Source: Areca catechu
Lineage: Eukaryota; Streptophyta; Magnoliopsida; Arecales; Arecaceae
DNA: 64,000 nucleotides
NCBI GenBank assembly: GCA_021397845.1
Contig: CM038046.1
Location: 65,056,021 to 65,120,020, forward strand
Direction of reading: 5' to 3'
Made by a program: the position numbers and the translations under genes. Position 1 is the stretch's first letter. Every line of letters begins with the position of its first letter. The notes under the pieces were generated by a model. It had not been told where the DNA came from. It was given only the letters and a program-made list of their open reading frames with translations, and did not search any database. Below are positions 54,645 through 64,000 of the stretch, in pieces.

Positions 54645-55833
54645 TGGGGGACAAGGCTAGGAGGATCGTTGGAGAGCTGAGAAGTCTCCTGGGATTAGGG
54701 TCAAGAAGTGGATAACTAGGATCTCACATCCCGCGATGTTTCGAAGAACGAAGGAAAAGGGCCTCTTACCCCACAATGTTCCGAAGAACAAAGGAAAAGA
54801 GCCTCACACCCCTCGACGCCCATGGTGAAGGAAAAATGGGCCTCTCACCCTTCCCATGCGGAGCAAATGAAAAGAAATACTCTTTTCTAAACACTCATCT
54901 TTATTCACCAATTTTTACAAATGACTGAGGGTGTTATTTATAGACTTTCCAACCCTCTATAAGATGAAGATGAAACCTATCCCAATCCTAACAAACTTCA
55001 AACTAATAATCTAATCTAAAATAAACTTCAAATTAAAACAACTTCAAACTAATCAATATATCTAGATAAAAAAATTGAAATTAATAAAATATAATCTGAA
55101 TGCATCGAGATCTATGCAAATTCTTCTGCTCTAAGATCTGTGCAAATTTCTTCCTGTGACCGTGGAACAATAGGTGGCAAACGGGGAAGAGGGACTTGCT
55201 TCAATCAGTTTCTTAAGCTCAACAAGCATTATTGCTCTTGCAAATTTCTTCCCAAAAAGAAGTGTCTTGATCCATTTCCCTGGTGATTTCCCCATTGTTA
55301 AAAATCCAAGATCCTACAACCCTGAATCTTCACAATACTTATCAGAAAACCCCATTTGATGTGGGACTTGAGGACGGGAGAGTCATGGCCATGGGTGCTG
55401 GTGGCGGCTAGGCCAGAGGTGGCAGAGGAGCGGTGGAGGACTCGTTGAGGGCAAAGTCGAAGATGGCATCTTGGCCGGCGGCGGCGGATCAGACGGTTAG
55501 AATGGCCGGGCTGCAGGTCTGCTTGGCCGTGGATTTGTAGCTCGGTCGATGCTGAACGGAGATGGTGGGGACAGCGATAGCGCGGCTCTGATTACATGGG
55601 TTGGGCGGTGGCAGTGTTGAAGGATCGATTGGGATAAGGTTGAAGAAAGTGATCTGGACAACGATTAGAGGAAGAAGATGACAGGAATAACTGAAAAATA
55701 AGTTGGGGATAAATATGGAATAAAATGGGAATAGTGGGAATAGGTAGAATAGTTGAAATAAAAAAATATAAAATAAAATAAAAAAATCTAGGAGAAAAAA
55801 AAAAAATCCTGATGGGTTTTGATGTCCCCATCA
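54645..55833 (-). repeat. 5' LTR of the reduced element
   Basis: 1189 bp with a reversed TATA (gttatttatagac, about 54931-54943). The stretch 54720-54870 has repeated CCTCWCACCC..CG / GAAGRACRAAGGAAAAG words. The U3 half matches 53812-54544. Confidence 0.75.
55131..55295 (-). pseudogene. Captured IQD-like segment in U3, copy 2
   Basis: An ATG at 55295 encodes the same MGKSPGKWIKTLLFGKK start, continuing for 54 codons to TAG 55131-55133. Substitutions relative to copy 1 include FARA for SVRV after GKK. The GC-rich upstream part is at about 55350-55620. Two copies exist because both LTRs carry it. Confidence 0.45.
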
Positions 55834-56794
55834 CCCCACACCATCAAGGGATCCCTGGTGGCAGTGTCCTCTACCGGAGGGACTTATTAGGAGGATGAGC
55901 AAAAGGAAAGACCTAAAGGGCCTAGCAAGAGTACCCCTCCAATACAAAGAAGGGGGGTTAAGAAGAAGAAATGAGGGGAAGGAAGAAACCCAACCTGCTG
56001 GAACTTCGCAATCTCGCTTGAGAAAGCATAAGAGGATCGCTTTGAGAAAGAAGTTCTGCCTCCCTGCCGCCTGAGGAAACCCTCGAGAGATAGAGAAACA
56101 ACCTCTTCTTCAAAATAACTAGGAGCCCTGTAGCCTCGTACCTACTGAAGATGTGCACCCCATCCTTCTTCCAGGCCAGTCAGGGAATGCCACATATCGG
56201 GGGTGATATACCGAGTCGGAGGCGATCCCCTCGGGCCCGACACGATAGTTATGGCCACTCTCAGAAAGAAGTGATGTGGCATCACCCAAGTAGCACAGAG
56301 GCTCAGTTTCTAGAATGCCGACGTGTAAGGCATTGATGGTGCCAGAAGTACGCCCCCACCATGTCAGCATGACCATTACTCCCATCATTCAGAGCACTGC
56401 TTCGTTCTCCGGGCTTGGGAGTGGGGGGAATCTAATGGGGTACGCCCATTAATGTGGAACCTCCACAGACATGGGATCCCTGTTGATAGCCACCCGGGTG
56501 ATGCACCCTCCATCTGGGCATGATCAAGCTCCCAGCTGAGGCTAGGTTCATTGGGCGAGCCCCCCGTCTGAGATCAAGCTCCCAATCGAGGCTGGGCTCA
56601 TTGGACAAGTTTTCCATCTGAGGTCAATCTCCCAGCCAAGGCCGGGCTCATTGGGCAAGCCCCTCGTCTAAGGTCAAGCTCCCAGCTGAGGTCGAGCTCA
56701 TTAGGCGAACCCCCATGTCTGAGGCCAGCTTCCAGCTGGGGTCGAGCCCGCACTACCAGGGGGCCTTTCTACCAAGGCCAGCTCCCACCAAAGG
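55834..56794. other. GC-rich sequence of unclear origin between two elements
   Basis: No convincing gene on either strand. On the minus strand it has the flavour of an LTR or leader (pyrimidine-rich stretches 55900-56110) plus a 50-bp tandem repeat. Its base composition resembles the gag-like segment 23314-24609 and differs from everything else nearby, so it may be the upstream part of that element, separated by the gypsy insertion. That link is inference. The right side is cut by element D (TSD aaagg). Confidence 0.4.
56521..56756 (-). repeat. 50-bp tandem repeat, about 4.7 copies
   Basis: Units 56521-56570, 56571-56620, 56621-56670, 56671-56721 and a partial unit to 56756, each with TCAAGCTCCCAGC..AGG and GGCTCATTGGGC..GCCCC. 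Units diverge moderately. Confidence 0.88.
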
Positions 56795-58408
56795 TGGTGC
56801 GGGCACCAGACTCAGAAGAAGACTTCAGAGCTCCATCTGGATCTCTGATTAACCTTGCCCGAAAAATTAGGGTTTTTGGTTTGTAATTAGAGTTGACTAG
56901 ATCAACTCAATTTAGCTTGAGTCTACATTACCTGCATTTTATTTTGTTGAGTCATGTTGACTCAGTAGTGGACTAGGGTTTCAACCTGGGGTGTTACATT
57001 TTCTCCCAAGACCAAGCAAGTGGACACCACACTCCCAGCCACACTCCTAGCCATACGCCTGAGTTCAGGGGGTGCCATATCTACATCCAGCTGCCTTTGG
57101 TCCCCACTCCACAGATAGCAGCTTCCTTCTCTCATGCGCCAGATGAGGAGAAATCCACCAAGAGTCCACAAATCAAGGGGGCGGCCAAGACTTTCCCAAG
57201 AGAACCAAAGTAAAGATGGGAAGAAATTTTCTTGGAGAGAACTTCAAGGAGGCGCCCACTACCTGCCAAAAAATCCAAAACAAAGATGGGAAGGACCTTG
57301 ACTTAGGGAGGAAGAAAAGGAGGAGTCCAAAAGAGTTGATCCATGGAAGGAAAAAAAATTCTCTTGAAGATCCAAACAAGGAGGCGCCATCTACCTGCCT
57401 TTTATAACCCAAATCAAATTTTTTTGGTACCTTGGCCGACCATATGTGTATGATTTATCCTGATTTGTAGATCCCCTCCTTTAGTCCCACATGGAAAGAT
57501 GTAAAACCCTACTCCCTTGTAAAGCCTTATAAATTAAACCCCTCTTGTAAGTTTAAATGAATCAGATGAATGAAATCAATTTTTTTTTGTGAGCAAACTT
57601 TGTGTTTTCTCTCTTCCGCACTTGCATCTAGGTGTTGAGCTCCGTGAGGGAGTAAATCCAGGTTCCCCTGGAACCTTGAGGAGGTGTGAGATCTCCAAAA
57701 CCCAAACCCTAGGTTAGCCACTCCACTCCCAAACCCTAGCCGCCATCACCCTTCTCTTTCCACCAAGCCCTAGTCTATTCCACTTCTCACGACCACCCTC
57801 TCCAAGTCCAGGCCGGCCACCAGCATCCAGCTCCAGTCCAGATACTTCAGATCTACAGCAATTCTAAGAGGATGTCAGATCGGCCTCCAGGAGAATCCTG
57901 ATTTCAGCAACTTCAGCTTTCAAGTTCTTTAACCTGGTAAATCTTTTCTTGAGTATCTGAATTCCATCACTTGTTCCTCTTCTTTCCCAGATCTTGAGTC
58001 CAGGAGAAGCCGACCAAACCACAAGACCAGTATTGGAGGATCCATTGCGAAGATAGCCGACTCCGAGGATACCACAATCTGCTCGAGAGAGTTCTTCCAC
58101 CAAAATCCTGAGAAGATCACTATCTGGTTAGTAAACCATCTCTCCTCTCTATTTCTGTTCTGTTGAAAGTTCAGAGCGAAACCCTAGGTCTGGGAGTTTC
58201 TCAACCCCCAACGATCCGTTACTTCTGAACTACTCTGATAATTTAGTTTCATCTAAATTGTGCTTTCAATCCTTACCTAATTTCCTTCAACTTAGTTTAG
58301 CTTTACTTTGAGTCAAAGCCAATTTCTGAAATATAAAAAAAAAAAAAAAAAAAAAATTAATCTTAAATTTACTTCCGCATACGTTTCCTTGTTCTTTGTT
58401 CTGCATCA
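56795..58408 (+). repeat. 5' LTR of gypsy element D
   Basis: TGGTGCGGGCACC...TTCTGCATCA, 1614 bp; two GGCGCC subrepeats (about 57222-57260 and 57353-57390); inverted TGAGTCA pair (about 56948-56964); TATAAATT at 57528. Confidence 0.93.
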
Positions 58409-58412
58409 TTTT

Positions 58413-58425
58413 TGGTATCAGAGCC
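58413..58425 (+). other. Primer-binding site, gypsy element D
   Basis: TGGTATCAGAGCC four bases after the LTR; single copy. Confidence 0.9.
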
Positions 58426-59311
58426 CTGTCTAGGGTTTCTGTTTGATTGCTTGTTTGAGTCCCTCTCTTTTTACTTTGTCTGTTCGAAGTAGACTCCCCA
58501 GGACGTCCGGTCCTAGGAACGAAGCGAGGTGCAAACCTCCTCTTCCCATTCCACGGGGTGTTCCTAGGGCGTGTAGGGGATCCGTTGGGTTACAACTTCG
58601 TAGCAGAAATTGTAAACGGGGAAGTGCTCTGTTTTTAGCCCGTAATTCCCCTGTTGCAGGAATTATTTCTCACTTTAAGTAACTCCAAATTTAGTGATTT
58701 TTGTTTTGCTGGAACCAGTATAATTGATAATAATTTTCAAAATTTTCTCATGATTTATTGGTTTCCGTACAATTTCTGAGAATTAAATTACTGCAACTTT
58801 GTTTTTGAGTTCTGCAATCTAATTATTTTTTTTTGAGTGTTCATCTCTTAATTCACCTTAAGGGCATTTGAGCATCTAAGATAAGGGGAGGAGTTGAAAA
58901 CCTCTCCTTAGCCCAAAACCACCACCCCTTCATTCGAACCTAAGCCTTTAATCTAAAATTGATTAGACCTAATTTGCCCTAGTGGGCTAGGGACATCAAC
59001 AAGTCGGGTCAAGGCTAGTGTTGAGTCAGTTTGTCTGGTTACTCTGTGTGTGCTTTGTACTCAGTGTCTAGAACGGTGGTTCAGGGATTCCATCCCGAAG
59101 GGCTTGTGTGCTGGTCCGCCTACCTGGCCAATCTCTGATTGGTGTCTAAGATTGGCATTCAGGGACCTAACACTCCCCTTACACCTGCCTGGCTGAGTCC
59201 TGAGTTACTATAGGCTAGCTTGCCACTCTGATTGGGCATCTAGTTTGGGCTCTAGGTCTAGTTAGCCCGTAGTCGTTCAGTTGAGTCTCATTTTGTGTGT
59301 TTGCTTGCATC
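58426..59311 (+). other. 5' leader of gypsy element D
   Basis: About 890 bp, non-coding. It contains TTGGTGTCTAAG at 59139-59150 and ACTCCCCTTACACCTGCCTGG downstream. The region before the gag ATG is identical in layout to elements A and B. Confidence 0.7.
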
Positions 59312-62050
59312 ATGTCTACCCGGAATGGAGTGCCCTACCAACCTGGTCAAACCCAACCTGATTTAGAGGCCATGGTTAGAGCTCTTACTGAGAGTATGAA
59401 CAAACTAAGTCAGGATGTGACTACCACTGTTGCCCAGTTTAAAGAACAAGTCCATGAGGATTTTGCCCAGCTTAGGGATCGAGTCCAAGTGCTAGAGGAA
59501 CCTAGGCAACGGAACTCGACTCCTGACCCAGATTTTAATGTACCTCAACCTCACCCACACCAAGAGCCTAGAAGACCTTTATACCGAGATCCTGAACCTA
59601 ATCATAGGAGGCCTGACCCAGAACCTGAAGATAGAGATGATAGGTTCATTCAAAACATCAAGTTAGATGCATCCACTTTTGATGGTAGCCTAAATCCTAA
59701 GGTGTATTCTGATTGGGAGGGTGAGATGGACCAGTACTTTGAGTGGTATGCCATGTCTGAGGAGAGGAAATTCAAGTTTGCCAAGATGAAATTAATACGT
59801 CAAGCTAGGTTATACTGGGGGAACATTGAGCTGACCACTAGAAGACGAAATGTAGAGCCCATAACCACTTGGCAGGGTATGAAAGAGAAACTTAGAGACA
59901 AGTACCTACCCATTTCATACCAGCAAAATCTGTTAGACCAATGGCAGACTTTGAAACAAGGGAACCGATCTGTTTCAGACTACATAACCACCTTTGATGA
60001 ATACCTGATGAGATGTGATGTGAGTGAAGCCCATGAGGTCACTTTGTCTAGATTTAGGGCTGGACTTAGGGAAGATATTAAGAGAGAGTTGTTTCTGAGA
60101 GAGGTTACTGACCTAGACCAAGCCTATCAGATTGCACTGAACACTGAGAAGTTTCAGAGAGGACCCATGCCATCCAGGGTTAGTGCCCCAATCCCAAGAA
60201 ATGGACCTAGCCAGGTTACCCCTAGCAAGCCTAATCAGGGTATCCCCACCCCTAGGCCCATGGACAAAGGTAAGGCACCTAACACCCAGAGAACCCCTAG
60301 TATCGTCTGTTTTAAGTGCCAGAAGCCCGGTCATATCTCCACTCAGTGCACAGCCATAGCTTGTTTTAAGTGTCATAAGGTAGGTCATGTTTCTAGCCAG
60401 TGCCCTCGTAGATCCCTATATATAGAAGAGGGAGGAGAAAAGAATTCCGAGCCTAATGAGGAGTTTGAAGAAGAAGTTTATGAGGCCGGAATGAATTTGG
60501 TTGATGAGTATGAAGGAGAGGAAGAATCCACTAAATCTGACCACTTAGGGGTTGTGAGATGCATCCTGTCCCAAACTAAAGTTCAGGAAGATTGGCGTAG
60601 GACTAACATCCTACAGACTTTCCTTAAACTAGGGGATAAGGTTTGTAAAATCATCATAGATAGTGGGAGCTGTGTGAATGCCATTTCTACTAGCACTGTC
60701 AAAATGTTAGGCTTAACCCCAGTCCCCCACCCCAACCCCTATAAGGTTTCTTGGGTAGACTCTACCTCTATACCCATCCAGTCTAGATGTCAGGTCCAAA
60801 TCCAAATGCAATCCTATCACGAGAAGATTTGGTGTGATGTCTTGCCCATGGGGGTGAGCAGTATAATTCTTGGAAGACCATGGTTGTATGATCATGATGC
60901 CACCCTCTTAGGAAAATCCAACACCTGTGTCTTTAGTTTCAATGGGAAGAAAATCACAATCCATTCAGTCCCTCCTAAGGACAAGGTAGCTAAAGGAACC
61001 AGTAAGGTTAGGGAAATGAAGACTGGAGTGAACTTAATTAGTGCCAAGGATCTAGAACAAGAAATTCATAGTGGTTCACCCATTTGGATGTTGACTGCTA
61101 AGGAACTTAGGACTCCTACACCCTCAGAGCCTCCTCAGGAAGTTAAGCCTTTATTAGAAGAATTTGAGGATGTTTTTCCCGAGGATCTGCCAGACCACCT
61201 TCCACCTCTTAGGGATATTCAGCATTCCATAGATTTAGTCCCAAGAGCTACTTTACCCAACTTGCCCCATTATAGGATGAATCCATCTGAGCATAAAGAA
61301 CTGCAAAAGCAGGTCGGCGAATTGTTGAGGAAGGGGTTCATTAGAGAGAGTCTTAGCCCTTGTGCAGTCCCTGCACTTCTAACCCTGAAGAAGGATGGCA
61401 CGTGGAGGATGTGTGTTGACAGTCGTGCCATCAATAAAATCACAATCAAGTATAGGTTCCCCATCCCTAGACTAGATGACATGCTTGATATGATGGCCGG
61501 TACCATGGTTTTTTCTAAAATTGATCTCAAGAGCGGCTATCATCAGGTTAGGATTAGACCAAGGGATGAGTGGAAAACAGCCTTCAAAACTAAGGATGGT
61601 CTCTTTGAATGGGTTGTTATGCCTTTTGGGTTGTCCAATGCCCCTAGTACTTTCATGAGGATTATGACCCAAGTACTTAGAGCTTTCATAGGGAAGTTTG
61701 TAGTGGTCTATTTTGATGATATCCTGATCTATAGTAAGACCCCTGCAAATTACCTAGGCCACCTTAGACAAGTCTGTCAAGTTTTGAGGAATGATAGTCT
61801 CTACGGTAATCTCAAGAAGTGTGAATTTATGACCAGTAGGATTATCTTCCTTGGATTTGTTGTAACCCCTGACGGCGTGGCTGCCGATCCTGAAAAGATT
61901 AGGTCCATAGTAGAATGGCCAGAGCCGACCAGTGTGCATGAAGTCAGAAGTTTCCATGGCTTGGCTACCTTCTATAGGCGATTCATCAAGGGGTTTAGTA
62001 CCGTAGTTGCTCCTATCACAAACTGTATCAGGAAGGGAGAATTTCAGTAG
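59312..62050 (+). CDS. Gag-Pol polyprotein, N-terminal part (Gag, protease, RT), ends at a premature TAG
   Basis: The start ATG at 59312 (MSTRNG) is chosen because it is shared by A, B and D; the frame is open 15 bases further upstream. Residue numbers below count from 59297. Capsid region about 115-300; zinc knuckles 338-351 and 356-369; acidic linker; protease DSG at 455; RT with FSKIDLKSGYHQVRI and YFDD at 805-808; RT thumb (GNLKKCEFM, FLGFVVTPDGV, FHGLATFYRRFIKGFS) near the end. TAG at 62048-62050 falls between the RT thumb and RNase H, where B and C-terminal relatives have a sense codon context. Single-frame gag-pol organisation is usual for plant chromoviruses. Confidence 0.93.
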   Translation: MSTRNGVPYQPGQTQPDLEAMVRALTESMNKLSQDVTTTVAQFKEQVHEDFAQLRDRVQVLEEPRQRNSTPDPDFNVPQPHPHQEPRRPLYRDPEPNHRRPDPEPEDRDDRFIQNIKLDASTFDGSLNPKVYSDWEGEMDQYFEWYAMSEERKFKFAKMKLIRQARLYWGNIELTTRRRNVEPITTWQGMKEKLRDKYLPISYQQNLLDQWQTLKQGNRSVSDYITTFDEYLMRCDVSEAHEVTLSRFRAGLREDIKRELFLREVTDLDQAYQIALNTEKFQRGPMPSRVSAPIPRNGPSQVTPSKPNQGIPTPRPMDKGKAPNTQRTPSIVCFKCQKPGHISTQCTAIACFKCHKVGHVSSQCPRRSLYIEEGGEKNSEPNEEFEEEVYEAGMNLVDEYEGEEESTKSDHLGVVRCILSQTKVQEDWRRTNILQTFLKLGDKVCKIIIDSGSCVNAISTSTVKMLGLTPVPHPNPYKVSWVDSTSIPIQSRCQVQIQMQSYHEKIWCDVLPMGVSSIILGRPWLYDHDATLLGKSNTCVFSFNGKKITIHSVPPKDKVAKGTSKVREMKTGVNLISAKDLEQEIHSGSPIWMLTAKELRTPTPSEPPQEVKPLLEEFEDVFPEDLPDHLPPLRDIQHSIDLVPRATLPNLPHYRMNPSEHKELQKQVGELLRKGFIRESLSPCAVPALLTLKKDGTWRMCVDSRAINKITIKYRFPIPRLDDMLDMMAGTMVFSKIDLKSGYHQVRIRPRDEWKTAFKTKDGLFEWVVMPFGLSNAPSTFMRIMTQVLRAFIGKFVVVYFDDILIYSKTPANYLGHLRQVCQVLRNDSLYGNLKKCEFMTSRIIFLGFVVTPDGVAADPEKIRSIVEWPEPTSVHEVRSFHGLATFYRRFIKGFSTVVAPITNCIRKGEFQ

Positions 62051-64000
62051 ACCAAAGCAGCCCATAAAGCCTTCCTAGATCTTAAGGATAGGATGACCCA
62101 GGCACCCATTTTGAGACTACCGGACTTTTCAAAGGTATTTGAGGTTGCCTGTGATGCTTCAGGAGTAGGTATAGGTGGAGTCCTAAGCCAAGAGAACCAT
62201 CCCGTAGCATTCTTTAGTGAAAAACTTAATGATGCTAAGCTTAGGTATTCTACCTATGATAAGGAATTTTACGCGGTAGTGCAAGCTTTGCGTTACTGGA
62301 GACATTATTTACTACCGCAAGAATTTGTGCTATTTTCGGACCATGAGGCTCTTAGATTCTTGAATTCTCAGAAGAAGCTTAACCCTAGGCATGCTAAGTG
62401 GGTAGAGTATATCCAGTCCTATACTTTTGTTTTGAAGCATAAGGCTGGGTCTGAAAATAAGGTAGCTGATGCCCTCAGTCGTCGATCTTTGTTGTTGAAT
62501 TCTGTTAGGGCTGAAGTCATAGGGTTTGAGCAAATCAAAGAAGAATATGAGTCGTGTCCGGATTTTAAGACTGTATACCAGGATCTAACTCAAGGACCAT
62601 CTAGTGAACATAAGGATTATTCCCTTTTAGATGGCTTTCTGTTCTTTAAGAATAGGCTTTGCATCCCTAGAACCTCTCTTAGGGAATTCTTGATTTGGGA
62701 AACTCATGCTGGAGGTTTAGCTGGCCATTTCGGAAAAGATAAGACCACCCTGGCTATTGAAGACCATTTTTTCTGGCCTAGCTTAAAAAGAGATGTAGCA
62801 CACATTGTGGCTAGGTGTCGGACCTGCGCTGTTGCCAAACAACAAAAACAGAACACCGGCCTTTATACCCCACTCCCTGTCCCAGATCGTCCTTGGCAAG
62901 ATGTGAGCATGGACTTTGTGTTAGGTTTGCCTAAGACCCAGAGGAGGCATGACTCTATCTGTGTTGTAGTAGACCGATTTTCCAAGATGGCCCATTTCTT
63001 GCCTTGTTCCAAAACATTTGATGCGTCTAAGGTAGCCACCCTATTCTTTAATGAGATAGTTCGACTCCATGGCCTACCCAAGACCATTGTTTCAGATAGG
63101 GATGTTCGGTTCACCAGCTATTTCTGGAAAACCCTTTGGCATAAGTTTGGGACGAAACTTAAGTTTTCAACTGCCTATCATCCCCAGACTGACGGCCAAA
63201 CCAAAGTAGTGAACCGTAGTTTAGGCAATCTGCTAAGGTGTCTTGTTGGTGAAAACATTAGGAACTGGGATTTGTACTTACCTAGAGCTGAATTTGCATA
63301 TAATGACTCGGTCAATAGGTCTACGGGTAAGAGTCCATTTGAAATTGTGCATGGTTACAAACCCCACACACCTCTTGACCTAGCTCCTTTACCAGTCCAC
63401 ACACGGGTCTCCGAGTCTGCCGAAGTTTTTGCACAGCATATAAAAGACTTGCATAAAGAAATTCAAGCCAAAATAAATTTAAGTAATGAAACTTATAAGA
63501 ATTTGGCTGATTCTCAAAGGCGAGTCAAAACTTTTGATGAAGGAGACTATGTAATGATTAGGTTAAGGCCTGAACGGTTTCCTCCTGGAACCGTTAGAAA
63601 GTTACATGCTAGGGGAGCTGGACCATTTAGAGTGGTAAAGAGAGTAGGATCCAATGCCTATGTGCTCGAGTTGCCTCCAGAACTAGGCATTAGCTCCACT
63701 TTCAACATTACAGACCTAGTAGAGTATAGGGAGCCAGCTGTGATTCCCAGTGAGGCTTTTGAACCTAATCCTGCTCTTGAGAGTGAACCTGACCCTGTGT
63801 GTCCACCAACAAATTGGCCTATGAGGAAAGAGCAGATTGAAAAGATCCTGGATGATCAGGTTATCTCTACTCGTAATCGAGGATACCAAAGATACCTGGT
63901 CCGCTGGCTAGGAAGGCCAGATTCTGATGACTCTTGGATCTCCCGAGAAGAGTTACAAGAGCTGGACCCAGACCTCTTGGAGAGATACCAGAGCCAACTG
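62051..64000 (+). CDS. Gag-Pol continuation: RNase H, integrase, chromodomain (runs off the end)
   Basis: Same frame as the preceding entry, open for 650 codons to base 64000. RNase H: FEVACDASGVGIGGVLSQ, YDKEFYAVVQALRYWRHYL, FSDHEAL and VADALSRR. Integrase: zinc region (HAGGLAGHFGKDKT, CRTCAVAKQ), first Asp in VSMDFVLGLPKT, second Asp in VSDRDVRFTS. At the position of the catalytic Glu the codon 63203-63205 is AAA (Lys): DGQTKVVNRS, against GQTEVVNRS in the minus-strand gypsy copy. The GPY/F-like module (GPFRVVKRVGSNAYVLELPP) and chromodomain (EKILDDQV, YLVRWLGRPDSDDSW) follow. The 3' LTR is outside the window. Confidence 0.92.

Larger units (their letters stand above)
53812..55833 (-). mobile_element. 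Highly reduced minus-strand LTR element carrying gene-like sequence in U3
   Basis: 5' LTR 54645-55833, interior of only 100 bp (54545-54644), 3' LTR fragment 53812-54544. The LTR begins TGATGGGGACATCA (minus strand) and ends CCTTGTCCCCCA. PBS and a polypurine tract (ccaccctaggagaa) lie almost back to back. The words before the 3' LTR (gtcgag...ccaccctaggagaa) match the end of the gypsy chromodomain genes in this window, which places the element among the gypsy group. The base run after the 5' LTR, cccca (55834-55838), is the predicted TSD. Confidence 0.75.
56790..64000 (+). mobile_element. Gypsy element D, autonomous type, runs off the window
   Basis: 5' LTR 56795-58408, PBS, leader and a gag-pol frame reaching the last base of the window in the middle of the protein end (chromodomain present). 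The left TSD candidate is aaagg (56790-56794). It is colinear with A and B and supplies all the domains they lack. One stop (62048-62050) and a changed integrase active site are the only obvious lesions. Confidence 0.92.

Noticed and set aside
56119..56617. ORFs in the GC-rich block as host genes
   Set aside because: Short, overlapping on both strands, one covers the 50-bp tandem repeat; high GC alone makes such ORFs likely by chance.
1..64000. Endogenous pararetrovirus (caulimovirus-type) sequence
   Set aside because: All RT segments are attached to integrase, LTRs or gypsy/copia domain orders; no movement-protein or coat-protein context seen.

Overview
The window is nuclear DNA of a flowering plant, from a heterochromatic, repeat-dense region. 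The evidence is indirect but consistent: chromodomain-bearing Ty3/gypsy elements, Ty1/copia elements including a Sirevirus, primer-binding sites complementary to plant initiator-Met tRNA (TGGTATCAGAGC), TATA-containing LTRs of 1.2-2.4 kb, and a short captured fragment resembling the N-terminus of plant IQD (IQ67-domain) proteins. I see no intact host gene, no rRNA or tRNA gene and no CRISPR array. Species cannot be named from the sequence. Almost every base belongs to nested LTR retrotransposons, and most boundaries below are set by TG...CA LTR ends plus 5-bp target-site duplications (TSDs).

Layout. 1-2062: 3' end (chromodomain and 3' LTR) of a plus-strand gypsy element inserted in a copia element. 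2063-22221: two copia internal regions sharing a middle LTR (internal, LTR 5181-7584, internal, LTR 12767-22221). The last LTR is split by gypsy element A (14477-21578, TSD ggata), a pol-less derivative with four tandem primer-binding sites and a 350-codon ORF of unknown origin. 22227-24609: a minus-strand LTR and a decayed gag-like gene of another, GC-richer element.

24610-53811: a minus-strand gypsy element that received a Sirevirus (TSD gaagt) and was then tandemly duplicated. Copy A is 24615-29639 followed by the Sirevirus 29640-38100. Copy B is 38101-53811 and keeps only a solo Sirevirus LTR at exactly the same site. After the duplication, copy A gained a 2.3-kb solo copia LTR (27061-29392, TSD caaag) and copy B gained gypsy element B (39576-46062, TSD cttca).

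53812-55833: a very reduced minus-strand LTR element with only about 100 bp between its LTRs. Its U3 carries captured gene-like sequence. 55834-56794: GC-rich DNA of unclear origin with a 50-bp tandem repeat. 56795-64000: gypsy element D, the best preserved copy. Its gag-pol frame is open to the window end except for one TAG, and its integrase lacks the catalytic Glu.

Elements A, B and D share LTRs, PBS, leader and Gag start, so they form one family with an autonomous-type member (D) and two deletion derivatives (A without capsid core and pol, B without the second half of pol). The points most worth following are four hairpins with one conserved core but unrelated self-complementary arms in the copia leader (8332-8643), the PBS array and replacement ORF of element A, the palindromic U3 ends shared by several LTR families, and the duplication that copied a nested insertion.
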